Part shown: in pieces, positions 38,419 through 47,203 of the stretch
How the letters are laid out: each line of letters starts with the position of its first letter
How positions within the stretch are numbered: the stretch's first letter is position 1
Assembly: GCF_003991225.1 (NCBI RefSeq)
Contig: NZ_JTFC01000031.1
Span: forward strand, 62,001-126,000
Source of the DNA: Candidatus Kurthia intestinigallinarum
GTDB lineage: Bacteria > Bacillota > Bacilli > Bacillales_A > Planococcaceae
Length of the DNA stretch: 64,000 nucleotides
Direction of reading: 5' to 3'
Position numbers and translations under genes: made by a program
The notes under the pieces: model-generated
Told to the model about the DNA's origin: nothing
Seen by the model: the letters and a program-made list of their open reading frames with translations, nothing else
The model's database searches: none

Positions 38419-38534
38419 GAGATTACCTCCAACTATTTTGCCTAAGTGGCACTTCGATTAACAATTTTAAAAATCAAAAAATCCACTATATATTATTACT
38501 ATTTGTGAACATAGACATAATTTGTCCTATGTTT

Positions 38535-38548
38535 TACAAACGCTTTCA
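38535..38548 (-). promoter_or_regulatory. Catabolite-response element (cre) upstream of odhA
   Basis: Minus-strand TGAAAGCGTTTGTA matches the CcpA consensus TGWAARCGYTWNCW at 13 of 14 positions. It lies about 117 bases before the odhA start. Carbon catabolite repression of odhAB is known in Bacillus subtilis; the same control is inferred here. Confidence 0.7.
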
Positions 38549-38637
38549 CCATTCAATCTTACTACTCTTCACAAAAAATTCAATAATTTAATTCAAAACT
38601 AGCATATTTCATCTTTAACGACTTATTTCGCTAAGAA

Positions 38638-40062
38638 TTAAATGGATTCTTGCACTAAAAAAAGTGGTAGATGAATCGTAAAAGTTGTTCCTTCATTTAA
38701 TGCGCTCGATACTTCAAGTGTTCCATCGTATTTATCAATAAGCATTTTGACGATACTTAGGCCAAGACCTGTTCCACCATGCTCTCTCGAACGCGCTTTA
38801 TCAACACGATAAAAGCGTTCAAATATATGCTCTAAAGATTCTGGCGACATCCCTATCCCATTGTCTTCGATTACGATTGTGCAATTGTTCAAATCAAATG
38901 TCAAGTAAATGTTAATGCTAGGTATAGAAGAAGTGTATCGAACAGCATTTTGCAATATATTATGCAAAATTTGGCGATATGCATTTTCTGAAATCATAAC
39001 GCGAACATTATGAAAGTCTTCATTATAATGAAGATTTATTTCAGCATTTGGTGCAATTGTTTTCATTTCTTTCATAACAATCTCCGTTTGTTCAGCAACA
39101 ATGGCACCTTGCGAAATATCTTTTGCCTCATGCCGTGCTAGTTCTAATAATTCTTCTATTAATTGTTTCATCCTTCTTACTTCATCAATCGATGTCATAA
39201 GTGATTCATTTAAAACTTCCGGATCGTCTTTTCCCCAACGCTGAATCATCGACAAATGCCCTTCTAATACTTGAATCGGTGTACGCAATTCATGACTAGC
39301 GTCTGAAATAAACCGTTGCTGCTGTAAAAAAGCACTTTCTAATTCTGTCATCATTTGTTTATAAACTTTTACTAAGTCCCCAATCTCATCCTGACTATCG
39401 ACAGTGACTTGAATAGGCGCTTCAAAACGATGTGCTGCTACACGCTTCATATCTGAAGACAATCGTTTTAATGGTTGTAATAAGAGCGTTGCGAGCGCCG
39501 AACTAATAAACCACGAAGCAATTAATGCAATAAGCCCCATCAATAACATCGACGTCAAAATATACTTCATTAGCGAAGCAAGTGATGTTAATGGGTGTGT
39601 TAATTGTAAATAGCCATCAAAATTTCCTAGTCGTAAATGTCCTATCGCCACAAAGCTGTCTGCGCCATCAACTTTCACTTGTTGTATCGTATACCCTTTT
39701 AGCGGGATATTTTGCGGTAAATCTGGAATTTCCTCACTTGTATTATTTAAACGAAGGATTTCAATTCCGTCAGTATTTAAAATACGGACCGTTTGATCCT
39801 TATCTACAATCGAATTCATCAAGCCCGTATTATGTTGCATCTCATTGATTGTCAGATTACTTCCTCTCGTTTCAAAAAATGCTGTTAAATCATCCATAGA
39901 GCGTGTCACAGAAGTTTTTTCTTCATTTAGAAGCCAACTATTAATCGCGATGTATAAAATGACACACACGAGCGCAAAACTAATAAATAAGACACTTGCA
40001 GATGTAAGTGCCCATTTGCGTTTTAATGTCAGTCGATGCCAATATGCGGTTAGTTTTTTCAT
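38638..40062 (-). CDS. Sensor histidine kinase, ArlS/YkoH-like
   Basis: A 474-residue membrane kinase. TM1 (WALTSASVLFISFALVCVILYIAI) and TM2 (ILTSMLLMGLIALIASWFISSALATLLL) flank an extracytoplasmic sensor of about 120 residues. HAMP follows, then the H-box FISDASHELRTPIQVLEGHLSMIQRWGKDDPEVLNESL, the N-box NILQNAVRYT, DNGIGM and GGTGLGLSIVKM. The extended H-box strongly resembles ArlS of staphylococci. Its ATG overlaps the regulator gene stop by 4 bases. The stimulus is unknown. Confidence 0.93.
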   Translation of the reverse strand: MKKLTAYWHRLTLKRKWALTSASVLFISFALVCVILYIAINSWLLNEEKTSVTRSMDDLTAFFETRGSNLTINEMQHNTGLMNSIVDKDQTVRILNTDGIEILRLNNTSEEIPDLPQNIPLKGYTIQQVKVDGADSFVAIGHLRLGNFDGYLQLTHPLTSLASLMKYILTSMLLMGLIALIASWFISSALATLLLQPLKRLSSDMKRVAAHRFEAPIQVTVDSQDEIGDLVKVYKQMMTELESAFLQQQRFISDASHELRTPIQVLEGHLSMIQRWGKDDPEVLNESLMTSIDEVRRMKQLIEELLELARHEAKDISQGAIVAEQTEIVMKEMKTIAPNAEINLHYNEDFHNVRVMISENAYRQILHNILQNAVRYTSSIPSINIYLTFDLNNCTIVIEDNGIGMSPESLEHIFERFYRVDKARSREHGGTGLGLSIVKMLIDKYDGTLEVSSALNEGTTFTIHLPLFLVQESI

Positions 40063-40721
40063 TCGCGCATCACATATCCTACACCACGTACAGTTTCAAT
40101 CGTATTAGCGGGTAATTTCGCACGTAAATGCCGAATATAAACATCAACTACATTTGTTTCTACATCCGTATCGTAGCCCCAAACATTTTCTAAAATAATT
40201 TCTCGTGTACATACTTTATTTTTTGAACGCATTAATAAATGTAATAAATCAAATTCTGTTTTCGTTAAACGAATTGGCTCTCCATTAACAGTTGCCGTAT
40301 AGGCGGTTTCATCTAAAATAATATTTTTAAGCGCTAATGTATCATGCTCGGTACTAGTCGTTGTACGACGTAGTGCAGAACGAATACGTGCTAATAACTC
40401 CTCTATCGCAAATGGTTTAACCAAATAATCATCTGCTCCTGCGTCAAGCCCTGCTACTCGGTCCATTACAGCATCTCTCGCTGTAATCAAAAGAATAGGG
40501 ACTGAAGACTGTGCTCGCACACGGCGGCACACTTCAATCCCATTTAATTCTGGTAGCATAACATCTAATAAAAGCACATCAAATTCTTTCTCTAATGCCG
40601 CTTCTAAGCCACTTCGTCCATCATAGCAAACCGTTACATCATATCCCTCATGTTTCAGCTCTAACTCGACAAAGCGCGCGATGCTCTTCTCATCTTCGAC
40701 TAATAAAATCGACTTTTCCAT
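40059..40721 (-). CDS. Response regulator, OmpR family, ArlR/YkoG-like
   Basis: A 220-residue regulator with GGGAGGTAGCG upstream. The receiver domain has the acidic pair EDE (9-11 region), the phosphorylated Asp in LLLDVMLPELNG, and LVKPF. The C-terminal winged helix runs from about 125 (ILDETAYTATVNGEPIRLTKTEFDLLHLLMRSKNKVCTREIILENVWGYDTDVETNVVDVYIRHLRAKL). It pairs with the overlapping kinase gene. Confidence 0.95.
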   Translation of the reverse strand: MEKSILLVEDEKSIARFVELELKHEGYDVTVCYDGRSGLEAALEKEFDVLLLDVMLPELNGIEVCRRVRAQSSVPILLITARDAVMDRVAGLDAGADDYLVKPFAIEELLARIRSALRRTTTSTEHDTLALKNIILDETAYTATVNGEPIRLTKTEFDLLHLLMRSKNKVCTREIILENVWGYDTDVETNVVDVYIRHLRAKLPANTIETVRGVGYVMRE

Positions 40722-40741
40722 TACGCTACCTCCCTATTCAA

Positions 40742-42772
40742 TTAATTCGACGCAAAACGGTAGGAATCTTTTCCACTCACATTTTTCGCCAAATACAATG
40801 CACTATCTGCTTTTTCTAATAATAACTCAACCGATGTTCCGTGCTGTGGATAAACGGCAATGCCAATTGATGATGTCGGCGCAAAATGGTTTCCCGCAAT
40901 ATCCCAACCTTTTCGTAACACCTGTTGAATGCGTTCAATTGTCGCTAAAATCTGTTGCTCACATACCGCTTCCTCTAACGACATATGCGTTAATAGCACG
41001 ACAAACTCATCTCCGCCAATGCGACAAACAAAATCTGAATCTCGTAAACTTCGCTTCAGTGCGCGTCCAAATTCGCGGATAAATTCATCCCCAACATCAT
41101 GACCGTACACATCATTTATCGCCTTAAAATTGTCGCCATCAATATACATTGCGACAATCGACTGTTGTCTTTCCTTCGCTTCTTGTTCAAGCTTTTCACA
41201 TTGCAAGGATAAATAGCGTCTATTAGGTAAAAGCGTCAGCGCATCATGGTATGCTAAAAAGCGTAATTCTTCTTCTTTTTGTTTACGCTGTGTGATTTCA
41301 CGAGCGATTGTCACGTATTGATACACTTCCTCACGAACCGGGTCTTGTACGCCTGTAATATAAGCTTCGGTCCATAGGGTCTCCCCAAATTTAGAAACCA
41401 TTTCTAATTCCACATTTGCCTCTTCTTCATTATTCAACGTTTGGACAATTTCGCGTTTTAATACTTCTGAACTTTCAGCCGTTAAAATATCTGAATAAAA
41501 TTTACCGATGAGCTTTTCTTTTTCATACCCTAGACGCTCTTTATGATTCGGTGAGGCATATAGAATAATACCGTCTTCATTTGTTATTGTAATAAAATCA
41601 TTTGTATTCTCAGTAATTAAATTAAATGTTTTTTCGATATTTTGTAAGCTCGACATTAAAGCTCGCCGCTCGGTCACATCAATGCAAACCGACACAAAGT
41701 TTTTAATGTCTGCATTTTTATCAAGTACTGGCACAATCGTTGTATGTGCCCAGTAATATGTTCCTCGTTTTGTACGATTACAGATTTCTCCTTGCCAAAT
41801 TGCACCACGTTTAATGGTTGTCCACATATCTTCATAAAATTCGCTTGTATGTCGACGCGAATTTAATATAGCATTTGTTTGGCCAAGAAGTTCTTCACAG
41901 CTATATCCTGATAATTGTTGATAGCCTTCACTAACATATTCAATAATGCCTTCTGTATCTGTAATACAAAAGTTTGAGGCTGCAGCTAATGCTTGTTTAT
42001 AACCTTCTAATAAAAAATTTGTCTCTTTTAACGTAGCTTCTAAATGCTGTGCATCATTTTGTTCAATCCATTCTAAAGATACTGCTACTATCTCATCTTC
42101 CATTACAATAGGTGTCATTAAAATCGTGTAATTGATACGGGTATTATAAATCCAATTCATTGACACCACTTCTTGGTGACTTCCTTCAAAAAGCGGTTGA
42201 AGGTGTTCTTCACACAATTTAATCAACTGACGTTCTTCCTCATTACGTGGCTTTAAATGCGTTCCTATAACCGTTTCTGGGACTGAAAAAACTTCTGAAA
42301 AAACACGATTTATTTTTAAAACTTGGCCGGTACGTGATGCTACAATCATTGGATTATGCTGTTTTAAAAACAATGTAGATAAGAAATGTTGCTCCTCCTC
42401 TAACACTTTATGAGAAGACATTTCTTTTGAAACGGCCAATACATATTGTTCTTGCTCAATGAAAACTGGCCATACAGTTGTTTCATTCGTATGCTTTGTA
42501 TCTGCAAATAAATAAAAATCCCGATAGATAATTTGGCGATTCTCTTTAATTGCTTTCTCATAATTTTCTACAATAACGTCACTTTTATTATGGTTCAACC
42601 CAGACATTCCTAGCTCACAACCGATTGGTGACTGTTTAAAAATTGCCACTCCTGCTGGATTCACATATCTATATTCATAGGTGAATGGTGCTGTTCGTTT
42701 CATAAAGAAAACGAGTTGTGTACAATGCTCATAAAGTGCCGCCATTTGCTGTTCAATCGACAGAACACCCAT
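40742..42772 (-). CDS. Diguanylate cyclase with PAS domains (GGDEF)
   Basis: A 676-residue cytosolic protein; ATG 42,772 follows GGGAG by 9 bases. It has an N-terminal sensory part with PAS-like domains. Two are clear: KQALAAASNFCITDTEGIIEYVSEGYQQLSGYSCEELLGQ and NLITENTNDFITITNEDGIILYASPNHKERLGYEKEKLIGK, each with a PAC segment (WQGEICNRTKRGTYYW, LEMVSKFGETLWTEAYI). The C-terminal cyclase carries LTLLPNRR, IDGDNFKAINDVYGHDVGDE, and the active site RIGGDEFVVL. An RDSD inhibitory I-site lies 5 residues before GGDEF. It makes c-di-GMP. No EAL domain. Confidence 0.94.
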   Translation of the reverse strand: MGVLSIEQQMAALYEHCTQLVFFMKRTAPFTYEYRYVNPAGVAIFKQSPIGCELGMSGLNHNKSDVIVENYEKAIKENRQIIYRDFYLFADTKHTNETTVWPVFIEQEQYVLAVSKEMSSHKVLEEEQHFLSTLFLKQHNPMIVASRTGQVLKINRVFSEVFSVPETVIGTHLKPRNEEERQLIKLCEEHLQPLFEGSHQEVVSMNWIYNTRINYTILMTPIVMEDEIVAVSLEWIEQNDAQHLEATLKETNFLLEGYKQALAAASNFCITDTEGIIEYVSEGYQQLSGYSCEELLGQTNAILNSRRHTSEFYEDMWTTIKRGAIWQGEICNRTKRGTYYWAHTTIVPVLDKNADIKNFVSVCIDVTERRALMSSLQNIEKTFNLITENTNDFITITNEDGIILYASPNHKERLGYEKEKLIGKFYSDILTAESSEVLKREIVQTLNNEEEANVELEMVSKFGETLWTEAYITGVQDPVREEVYQYVTIAREITQRKQKEEELRFLAYHDALTLLPNRRYLSLQCEKLEQEAKERQQSIVAMYIDGDNFKAINDVYGHDVGDEFIREFGRALKRSLRDSDFVCRIGGDEFVVLLTHMSLEEAVCEQQILATIERIQQVLRKGWDIAGNHFAPTSSIGIAVYPQHGTSVELLLEKADSALYLAKNVSGKDSYRFASN

Positions 42773-42803
42773 TTTCAATGTCTCCCTTTTTCTTTTGCCA
42801 TTT

Positions 42804-43766
42804 TTAAGCGAGTGCTGACAACTTACTTGCCGTAAAATCGATTAATGCTTGATAAGCATGTTGCTCATTCGTTTCACGGTCTTTATTTAATGTCCATTTA
42901 TCATTTACGTGTTCAAACGAATAATGTGCTATAAAGGTTGCATTCCCTATTAAACGCAAATGATATTCCCCGTTGTTATTTTTCACTTCACATTTAACAA
43001 ACCCACCAGGATTAAAGACGGTAATTGTGCCTTCTTCAACAAGATGTAATAATGTAGCGACAAGTGCAGAGGCTGTCATTGCTGTTCCACAAGCATTTGT
43101 AAATCCAACACCACGTTCAAATGTACGAACATAAATTTCTTGTTGACCGATTGGATACATATAGCTAACATTCACGCCATCTGGTGTATAATCATTTTCG
43201 CCATTTAACATCGATGCAAGTTGTTGTTGGTGGGCAGCAGATAAAATTTCTTCTTTTGATACAAGTCCGATTAAATGCGGATTAGGCACCGATACGGCTG
43301 TAAAACGGATATCCATTGAGAATGGTGGAATGCATTCATCAATTAATGTGTGCTGCGCATTATAATTCATCGGTAATGTAGCCAACTCAAATGAAACTGG
43401 TGCAATCTGCACTGCATATGTAGGTATGTCATTCATTAATGAAGGTTCCTCTGTTACGAGTAAATTCGCTTTCATCGTTTCAATAATGCATGATTTTTTA
43501 TTTTCACGTTCTAAGACGTAGCGTGCTACACAGCGTAATCCATTCCCACACATCGATGCTTCCGAACCATCTGCATTAATCACCCGCATCTTTGCTGTTC
43601 CAACATTTGAAGGGGCAACTAATAGTAAACCATCTGCACCGCCATCATTACTTTTTCGGCATAACCATTCACCGAATTTAAACCAATCCATTGCCGTTTC
43701 ATCTGCTGTTTCATATAAATAAAATGTATTGCCTGAACCGTGTACTTTTAATAAATTTTCTACCAT
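42804..43766 (-). CDS. dapF: Diaminopimelate epimerase
   Basis: A 320-residue enzyme with GTAGGGGG before its ATG. The two catalytic cysteines are C73 (SMCGNGLRC) and C226 (FTNACGTAMTA), with substrate residues in INADGSEA, PNPH and FERGVGFTNACG. It interconverts LL- and meso-diaminopimelate for lysine and peptidoglycan synthesis. About 40 residues of helical C-terminal extension (NKDRETNEQHAYQALIDFTASKL) exceed the usual length near 275-285. It stands 31 bases upstream of the diguanylate cyclase, without a terminator between them. Confidence 0.95.
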   Translation of the reverse strand: MVENLLKVHGSGNTFYLYETADETAMDWFKFGEWLCRKSNDGGADGLLLVAPSNVGTAKMRVINADGSEASMCGNGLRCVARYVLERENKKSCIIETMKANLLVTEEPSLMNDIPTYAVQIAPVSFELATLPMNYNAQHTLIDECIPPFSMDIRFTAVSVPNPHLIGLVSKEEILSAAHQQQLASMLNGENDYTPDGVNVSYMYPIGQQEIYVRTFERGVGFTNACGTAMTASALVATLLHLVEEGTITVFNPGGFVKCEVKNNNGEYHLRLIGNATFIAHYSFEHVNDKWTLNKDRETNEQHAYQALIDFTASKLSALA

Positions 43767-44207
43767 TGTTTACCCCCTACTTTCCTTATGTCTAATGATA
43801 ATAGGAAATGTAGTTTCATACAACTAACTTCTTTTTCATTAATGCCAGAAAAATACAATTTTCATATAATTGAATAGGTGTATTTAGGCGAAAAAACGAA
43901 CATTTCTATGTTTGTAGTCCTATTTATTGTCTATTTAACGCCTTTTTTTATTTTTTTCAGTGAATTGGTATACTTTTTGCCTGTTACGGGTATATAACTA
44001 TGTGGGTGTTTACTGTAACACCTCACATCTACCACAGGATTCTTCATCGTATAACAAATACACTTTCCTGTCACAAAAGAGCATTTTTTGCTAATTTAAT
44101 CTATTTTTTTATATTCAAATCTATATTTTTTTATTATAATCTAAATAGAAACATCGCATAGCAAAATATGCTAGCTATGTTTGAGATTTTCACTATAATT
44201 AAATAGA
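43767..44207. other. AT-rich intergenic region upstream of tRNA-like RNA
   Basis: About 440 bases without a gene. Visible elements are the inverted repeat CGAACAT-TTCT-ATGTTTG near 43,897-43,914, a strong hairpin ATGTG-GGTGTT / AACACC-T-CACAT (44,000-44,028), an imperfect CATAGC/GCTATG hairpin near 44,155-44,180, and a TATAAT box at 44,194-44,199 just before the tRNA-like element. No open frame with a ribosome site is convincing. Confidence 0.6.
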
Positions 44208-44281
44208 ATTTTAGAAGGCAAATGGTGCGCCACTAACATTCGTTAGTTTTAGCGGGTTCGATTCCCGTCCTGAAATTTTTT
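44208..44281 (+). ncRNA. tRNA-like small RNA / pseudo-tRNA with six-base anticodon loop
   Basis: A cloverleaf can be drawn: acceptor ATTTTAG (44,208-44,214) with CTGAAAT (44,270-44,276); D-arm GGC/GCC with a GG-containing loop; anticodon arm ACTAA/TTAGT with loop CATTCG; T-arm GCGGG-TTCGATT-CCCGT, a textbook T-loop. A TATAAT box ends 8 bases upstream and a T-run (44,276-44,281) follows with no CCA. The acceptor stem is all A-U/G-U except one pair, and the anticodon loop has six bases. It is either a decayed tRNA or a regulatory pseudo-tRNA leader for the GNAT gene 50 bases on. Confidence 0.5.
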
Positions 44282-44329
44282 GTTTTAAAATTTTCTGATG
44301 ACTAGATCATCTTAAAGGAGGCGTTCTTC

Positions 44330-44875
44330 ATGTTAAAAAAACGTGAACTGCACGAGTCTGCAGAACTATTTGAGCTTATGACACATCCTGAGGTATTCCC
44401 GTATGTACGGCAAAAAGCACATTCTGCTGAGGAATTTGCTTTTATGACTCGACAATTAATGGTAGAAGAGCACTTTGGTAAAACAGTCTCTCGTACAATT
44501 ACAGATGATTGGGGCAAACCAATTGGTGTAATTGCTTTATTCGACGTTGCAGATGGTGCAGGATTCCTAGGAACTTGGATTGGTAAGCCTTATCAAGGTA
44601 AAGGCTACAACCAAAAAGCAAAAGTAGAATTTTTCAAAGAGTTATTCTTCGAATTAGGATTCCAAACAGTGTTTATGAAAGTTCGAAAAGTGAACAAGCA
44701 GTCACAGCGTGCTGTTGAAAAACTGGGATACGCAATTGACGCAAAAGAGTTACACCCAGCGCTATATGCACAAGTAAATAGCGGTGACATCCCATTTGAA
44801 TTATTCAAAGTAGACAAAGATAACTTCTATCTATATCTTGCTACACAAACAAACGAGGAGGAACAAGCAATCTAA
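44330..44875 (+). CDS. GNAT family N-acetyltransferase (RimJ/RimL type)
   Basis: A 181-residue protein with AAAGGAGGCG before the ATG. GNAT motifs: RELHESAELFELMTHPEVFPYVR at the N-terminus (RimJ/L-type 'L-R-x-x-x-x-x-D-x-x-x-x-x-x-N/H-P-x-V'), the acetyl-CoA loop WIGKPYQGKGYNQKAKVEFF and VRKVNKQSQRAVEKLGY. It probably acetylates an N-terminal or small-molecule amine; the substrate is unknown. It is a single-gene unit with its own terminator, preceded by the tRNA-like element. Confidence 0.88.
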   Translation: MLKKRELHESAELFELMTHPEVFPYVRQKAHSAEEFAFMTRQLMVEEHFGKTVSRTITDDWGKPIGVIALFDVADGAGFLGTWIGKPYQGKGYNQKAKVEFFKELFFELGFQTVFMKVRKVNKQSQRAVEKLGYAIDAKELHPALYAQVNSGDIPFELFKVDKDNFYLYLATQTNEEEQAI

Positions 44876-44905
44876 TGGATACCACAAGCGAAATTACCCC
44901 GACCT

Positions 44906-44947
44906 AAAGGCAGCTCCCTAGCAATTATGCGACGTGAGCTGCCTTTT
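44906..44947 (+). terminator. Terminator of the GNAT gene
   Basis: AAAGGCAGCTC (44,906-44,916) pairs with GAGCTGCCTTT (44,936-44,946) and is followed by TATAA. The loop is long (19 bases). Confidence 0.75.
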
Positions 44948-44954
44948 ATAATGC

Positions 44955-44985
44955 AAAAAAGAGATTAGAAATTTTCCTAATCTCT
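44955..44985 (-). terminator. Terminator of murG
   Basis: Minus strand GAGATTAG/CTAATCTC stem with an AAATTTTC-type loop followed by TTTTTTGC, 15 bases past the murG stop. Confidence 0.85.
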
Positions 44986-44999
44986 CACGTTATATGCTA

Positions 45000-46079
45000 T
45001 TATTTCTTTTTAACATATTGCAAAATTAAATGCATCATATCATCTGGTAATTTTGGTTTTTCTGCCTCTTGCATCGCCTTCATTAAAACAGGCTCTTTAT
45101 CACGTAGCTCATGCACGGCTGTTAAGAACGTTTCTTTGTTAACAGATTCTTCTTCTAAAACCAAAGCCAAGCCTTGTGATTTAAATAATCGTGCATTTAA
45201 AATTTGGTCTCCGCGTGATTGTGCAGCTGATAATGGAATTAATAACATTGGTTTTTCTAATGCTAAAAATTCAAAGATTGAGTTAGAACCAGCACGTGAA
45301 ATAATATAATCTGATGCATACAATAAGTTTGGTAACTCTGTTGTGACATAATCAAATTGTTTATAACCTGCTAAAATATCTAATTTTGGCTCTAAATTTC
45401 CTTTACCACATAAATGAATAATATTATACGTTTTAAGTAATTCTTCTAAATTTGCGCGTACAGCATCATTAATAAATTTAGAACCTAGTGAACCACCCAT
45501 AATCATAATCGTTGGTTTATTGTTTGAGAAACCACAATATTGTAACCCTGATTCACGATTTCCTGAAAATAGGGCTGGTCGAATAACCGAACCCGTACAG
45601 GTTGATTTTTCAGTTGGAACATATTTTAACGTTTCTTTAAACACCGTAAAAATATGTGATGCAAATGGTAATGCTAATTTATTCGCTAAGCCTGGCGTCA
45701 CATCTGACTCATGCGCCACAACAGGAATACCTGCCATTTTCGCAGCCATTACGACCGGTACCGATACGAAACCACCTTTTGAAAAAATAATTTGTGGTTT
45801 CACCTTGCGTAAAATAGCAGATGCTTGTGCAATACCGGCTAATACACGGAACGGATCTGAAAAGTTTTTCGTTGAAAAATAACGACGCAATTTACCACTT
45901 GAAATCGCATGATATGCAATTTGTGGAAATGCCTGTGGAATAATTTCTTTTTCTATGCCTTCTTTTGAACCGATATAATGTACTTCATATCCTGCTTCTA
46001 AAAAAGATGGAATAATCGCTTGGTTAAGCGATACGTGGCCCGCTGTTCCGCCACCTGTAAAAACGATGGTTTTTTTCAT
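45000..46079 (-). CDS. murG: UDP-GlcNAc:undecaprenyl-PP-MurNAc-pentapeptide transferase
   Basis: A 359-residue glycosyltransferase. The N-terminal loop reads GGTAGHVSLNQAIIP (usual GGTGGH), followed by HYIGSKEGIEKEIIP, the membrane/lipid-facing GGFVSVPVVMAAKMAGIPVVAHESDVTPGLANK, IMGGSLGSKFIND and the UDP-GlcNAc site YIISRAGSNSIFEFLALEKPMLLIPLSAAQSRGDQILNA. It makes lipid II at the inner membrane face. It stands alone with its own terminator, away from division-cluster genes, so it may be a second MurG as in some Bacillales. Confidence 0.93.
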   Translation of the reverse strand: MKKTIVFTGGGTAGHVSLNQAIIPSFLEAGYEVHYIGSKEGIEKEIIPQAFPQIAYHAISSGKLRRYFSTKNFSDPFRVLAGIAQASAILRKVKPQIIFSKGGFVSVPVVMAAKMAGIPVVAHESDVTPGLANKLALPFASHIFTVFKETLKYVPTEKSTCTGSVIRPALFSGNRESGLQYCGFSNNKPTIMIMGGSLGSKFINDAVRANLEELLKTYNIIHLCGKGNLEPKLDILAGYKQFDYVTTELPNLLYASDYIISRAGSNSIFEFLALEKPMLLIPLSAAQSRGDQILNARLFKSQGLALVLEEESVNKETFLTAVHELRDKEPVLMKAMQEAEKPKLPDDMMHLILQYVKKK

Positions 46080-46215
46080 AATCTATATAAACGCTCCTAT
46101 CACTATTAACGAATCAATTTAATAACCTCGTCATTATACACCTCTTACAACAAAATGCACTTATTCTGACAAAATTATTATCACAGCTTTCATTGTAGCA
46201 TAGTAAAAGCACGAA

Positions 46216-46248
46216 AAAAAAGAGTCGCATGGCTCGCGACTCTTTTTT
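46216..46248 (-). terminator. Terminator between the COG0523 GTPase gene and murG
   Basis: AAAGAGTCGC / GCGACTCTTT, a 10-bp stem, flanked by A-runs and T-runs, so it works in either direction. It abuts the GTPase stop. Confidence 0.85.
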
Positions 46249-46249
46249 A

Positions 46250-47152
46250 TTACATTGTTCGGCCTAATAACGGAATCTGATCAACGCCATCCCCAATAAT
46301 TACGAGATTCGGCTCCATCTTCATATATTCAGGAAGCCATTGTGTTAATCCATATGCATATTGGAAGAGCATCGGATGACTATTGCCTTCAATCGGCACA
46401 TAGCCTTTCATACGATAAATCGTTTCTGGCAGTGAACGTACCCAGTCCTCTACTTCTTCCATTGTATAGCTTTCTCCTTCGCCAAAGTGAAGTAAGCGCG
46501 AGCTTAAATGTAAATGATGACCAAGATCCGCTTTTTGCACATCACCAGTTGCTGTTGCACGCATTCTTTCAATATACGTAAATGGAACATTAGCATTCAC
46601 TGTTTGTAAAATCGGTGCATGACTATTTAAGTTTTGCATTTCAAATGTTACTTGCGCTAATTCTTCTGGTGTTAATAAATCAGATTTATTGGCTAAAATT
46701 AAATGTGCATGGCGAATTTGTTCAAGGAATAATGAGCGCGTTTGAGGCGTCATGTCATTGCGATGTAACCAGCGCTTGCTATCGGCTACTGTAATAATCC
46801 CTTTAATATTTAAGTCATTGGCAAAAAGAGGTGAATAGACAGCATCTAGTGCTTCTACTGGATGAGCTGCACCTGTTGTTTCAATTAATAATACATCCCA
46901 GTCCGATTCTGCTAGTAGCGATTGCACTTGCGCTTCTGTTTTTTCAGCACCCGAGCAACAAATACAGCCATTTAACATTTCTTTTAATGGAACTCCTTCT
47001 TCAACAGCTTGCGAATCAAAGTTCAGTTCCCCTAGTTCGTTCATAATTACAGCTGGTTTTAATCCGTGTGCTTTCAATTCGCCAATAAAATTCGCTAATA
47101 GCGTTGTTTTACCGCTTCCTAAAAAGCCACTTAATAAATAAACATCTTTCAT
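46250..47152 (-). CDS. COG0523 / CobW-like metal-chaperone GTPase
   Basis: A 300-residue protein. ATG 47,152 is chosen: the TTG five codons earlier is part of the TTGGAGG ribosome site. G1/Walker A is SGFLGSGKTTLL; the metal-binding CICC motif follows in NGCICCSG; G3-like ETTGAAHP and G4 NKSD are present. The C-terminal CobW domain (PETIYRMKGYVPIEG) is complete. COG0523 proteins deliver zinc or other metals to target enzymes. The metal here is not known, and no zinc-uptake-regulator site is obvious upstream. Confidence 0.9.
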   Translation of the reverse strand: MKDVYLLSGFLGSGKTTLLANFIGELKAHGLKPAVIMNELGELNFDSQAVEEGVPLKEMLNGCICCSGAEKTEAQVQSLLAESDWDVLLIETTGAAHPVEALDAVYSPLFANDLNIKGIITVADSKRWLHRNDMTPQTRSLFLEQIRHAHLILANKSDLLTPEELAQVTFEMQNLNSHAPILQTVNANVPFTYIERMRATATGDVQKADLGHHLHLSSRLLHFGEGESYTMEEVEDWVRSLPETIYRMKGYVPIEGNSHPMLFQYAYGLTQWLPEYMKMEPNLVIIGDGVDQIPLLGRTM

Positions 47153-47171
47153 TTGAATATCCTCCAATTAG

Positions 47172-47203
47172 AAAAAGAGCTGCCGAAGCAGCTCTTTTTA
47201 CGA
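47172..47203 (-). terminator. Terminator of the ctpB-like gene
   Basis: AAAAGAGCTGC / GCAGCTCTTTTT with a CGAA-type loop, right after the protease stop and just before the GTPase ribosome site. A-run and T-run on both sides. Confidence 0.88.

Noticed and set aside
43897-43914. CGAACAT-TTCT-ATGTTTG as a LexA box
   Set aside because: The half sites are four bases too far apart for LexA, and no SOS gene follows.
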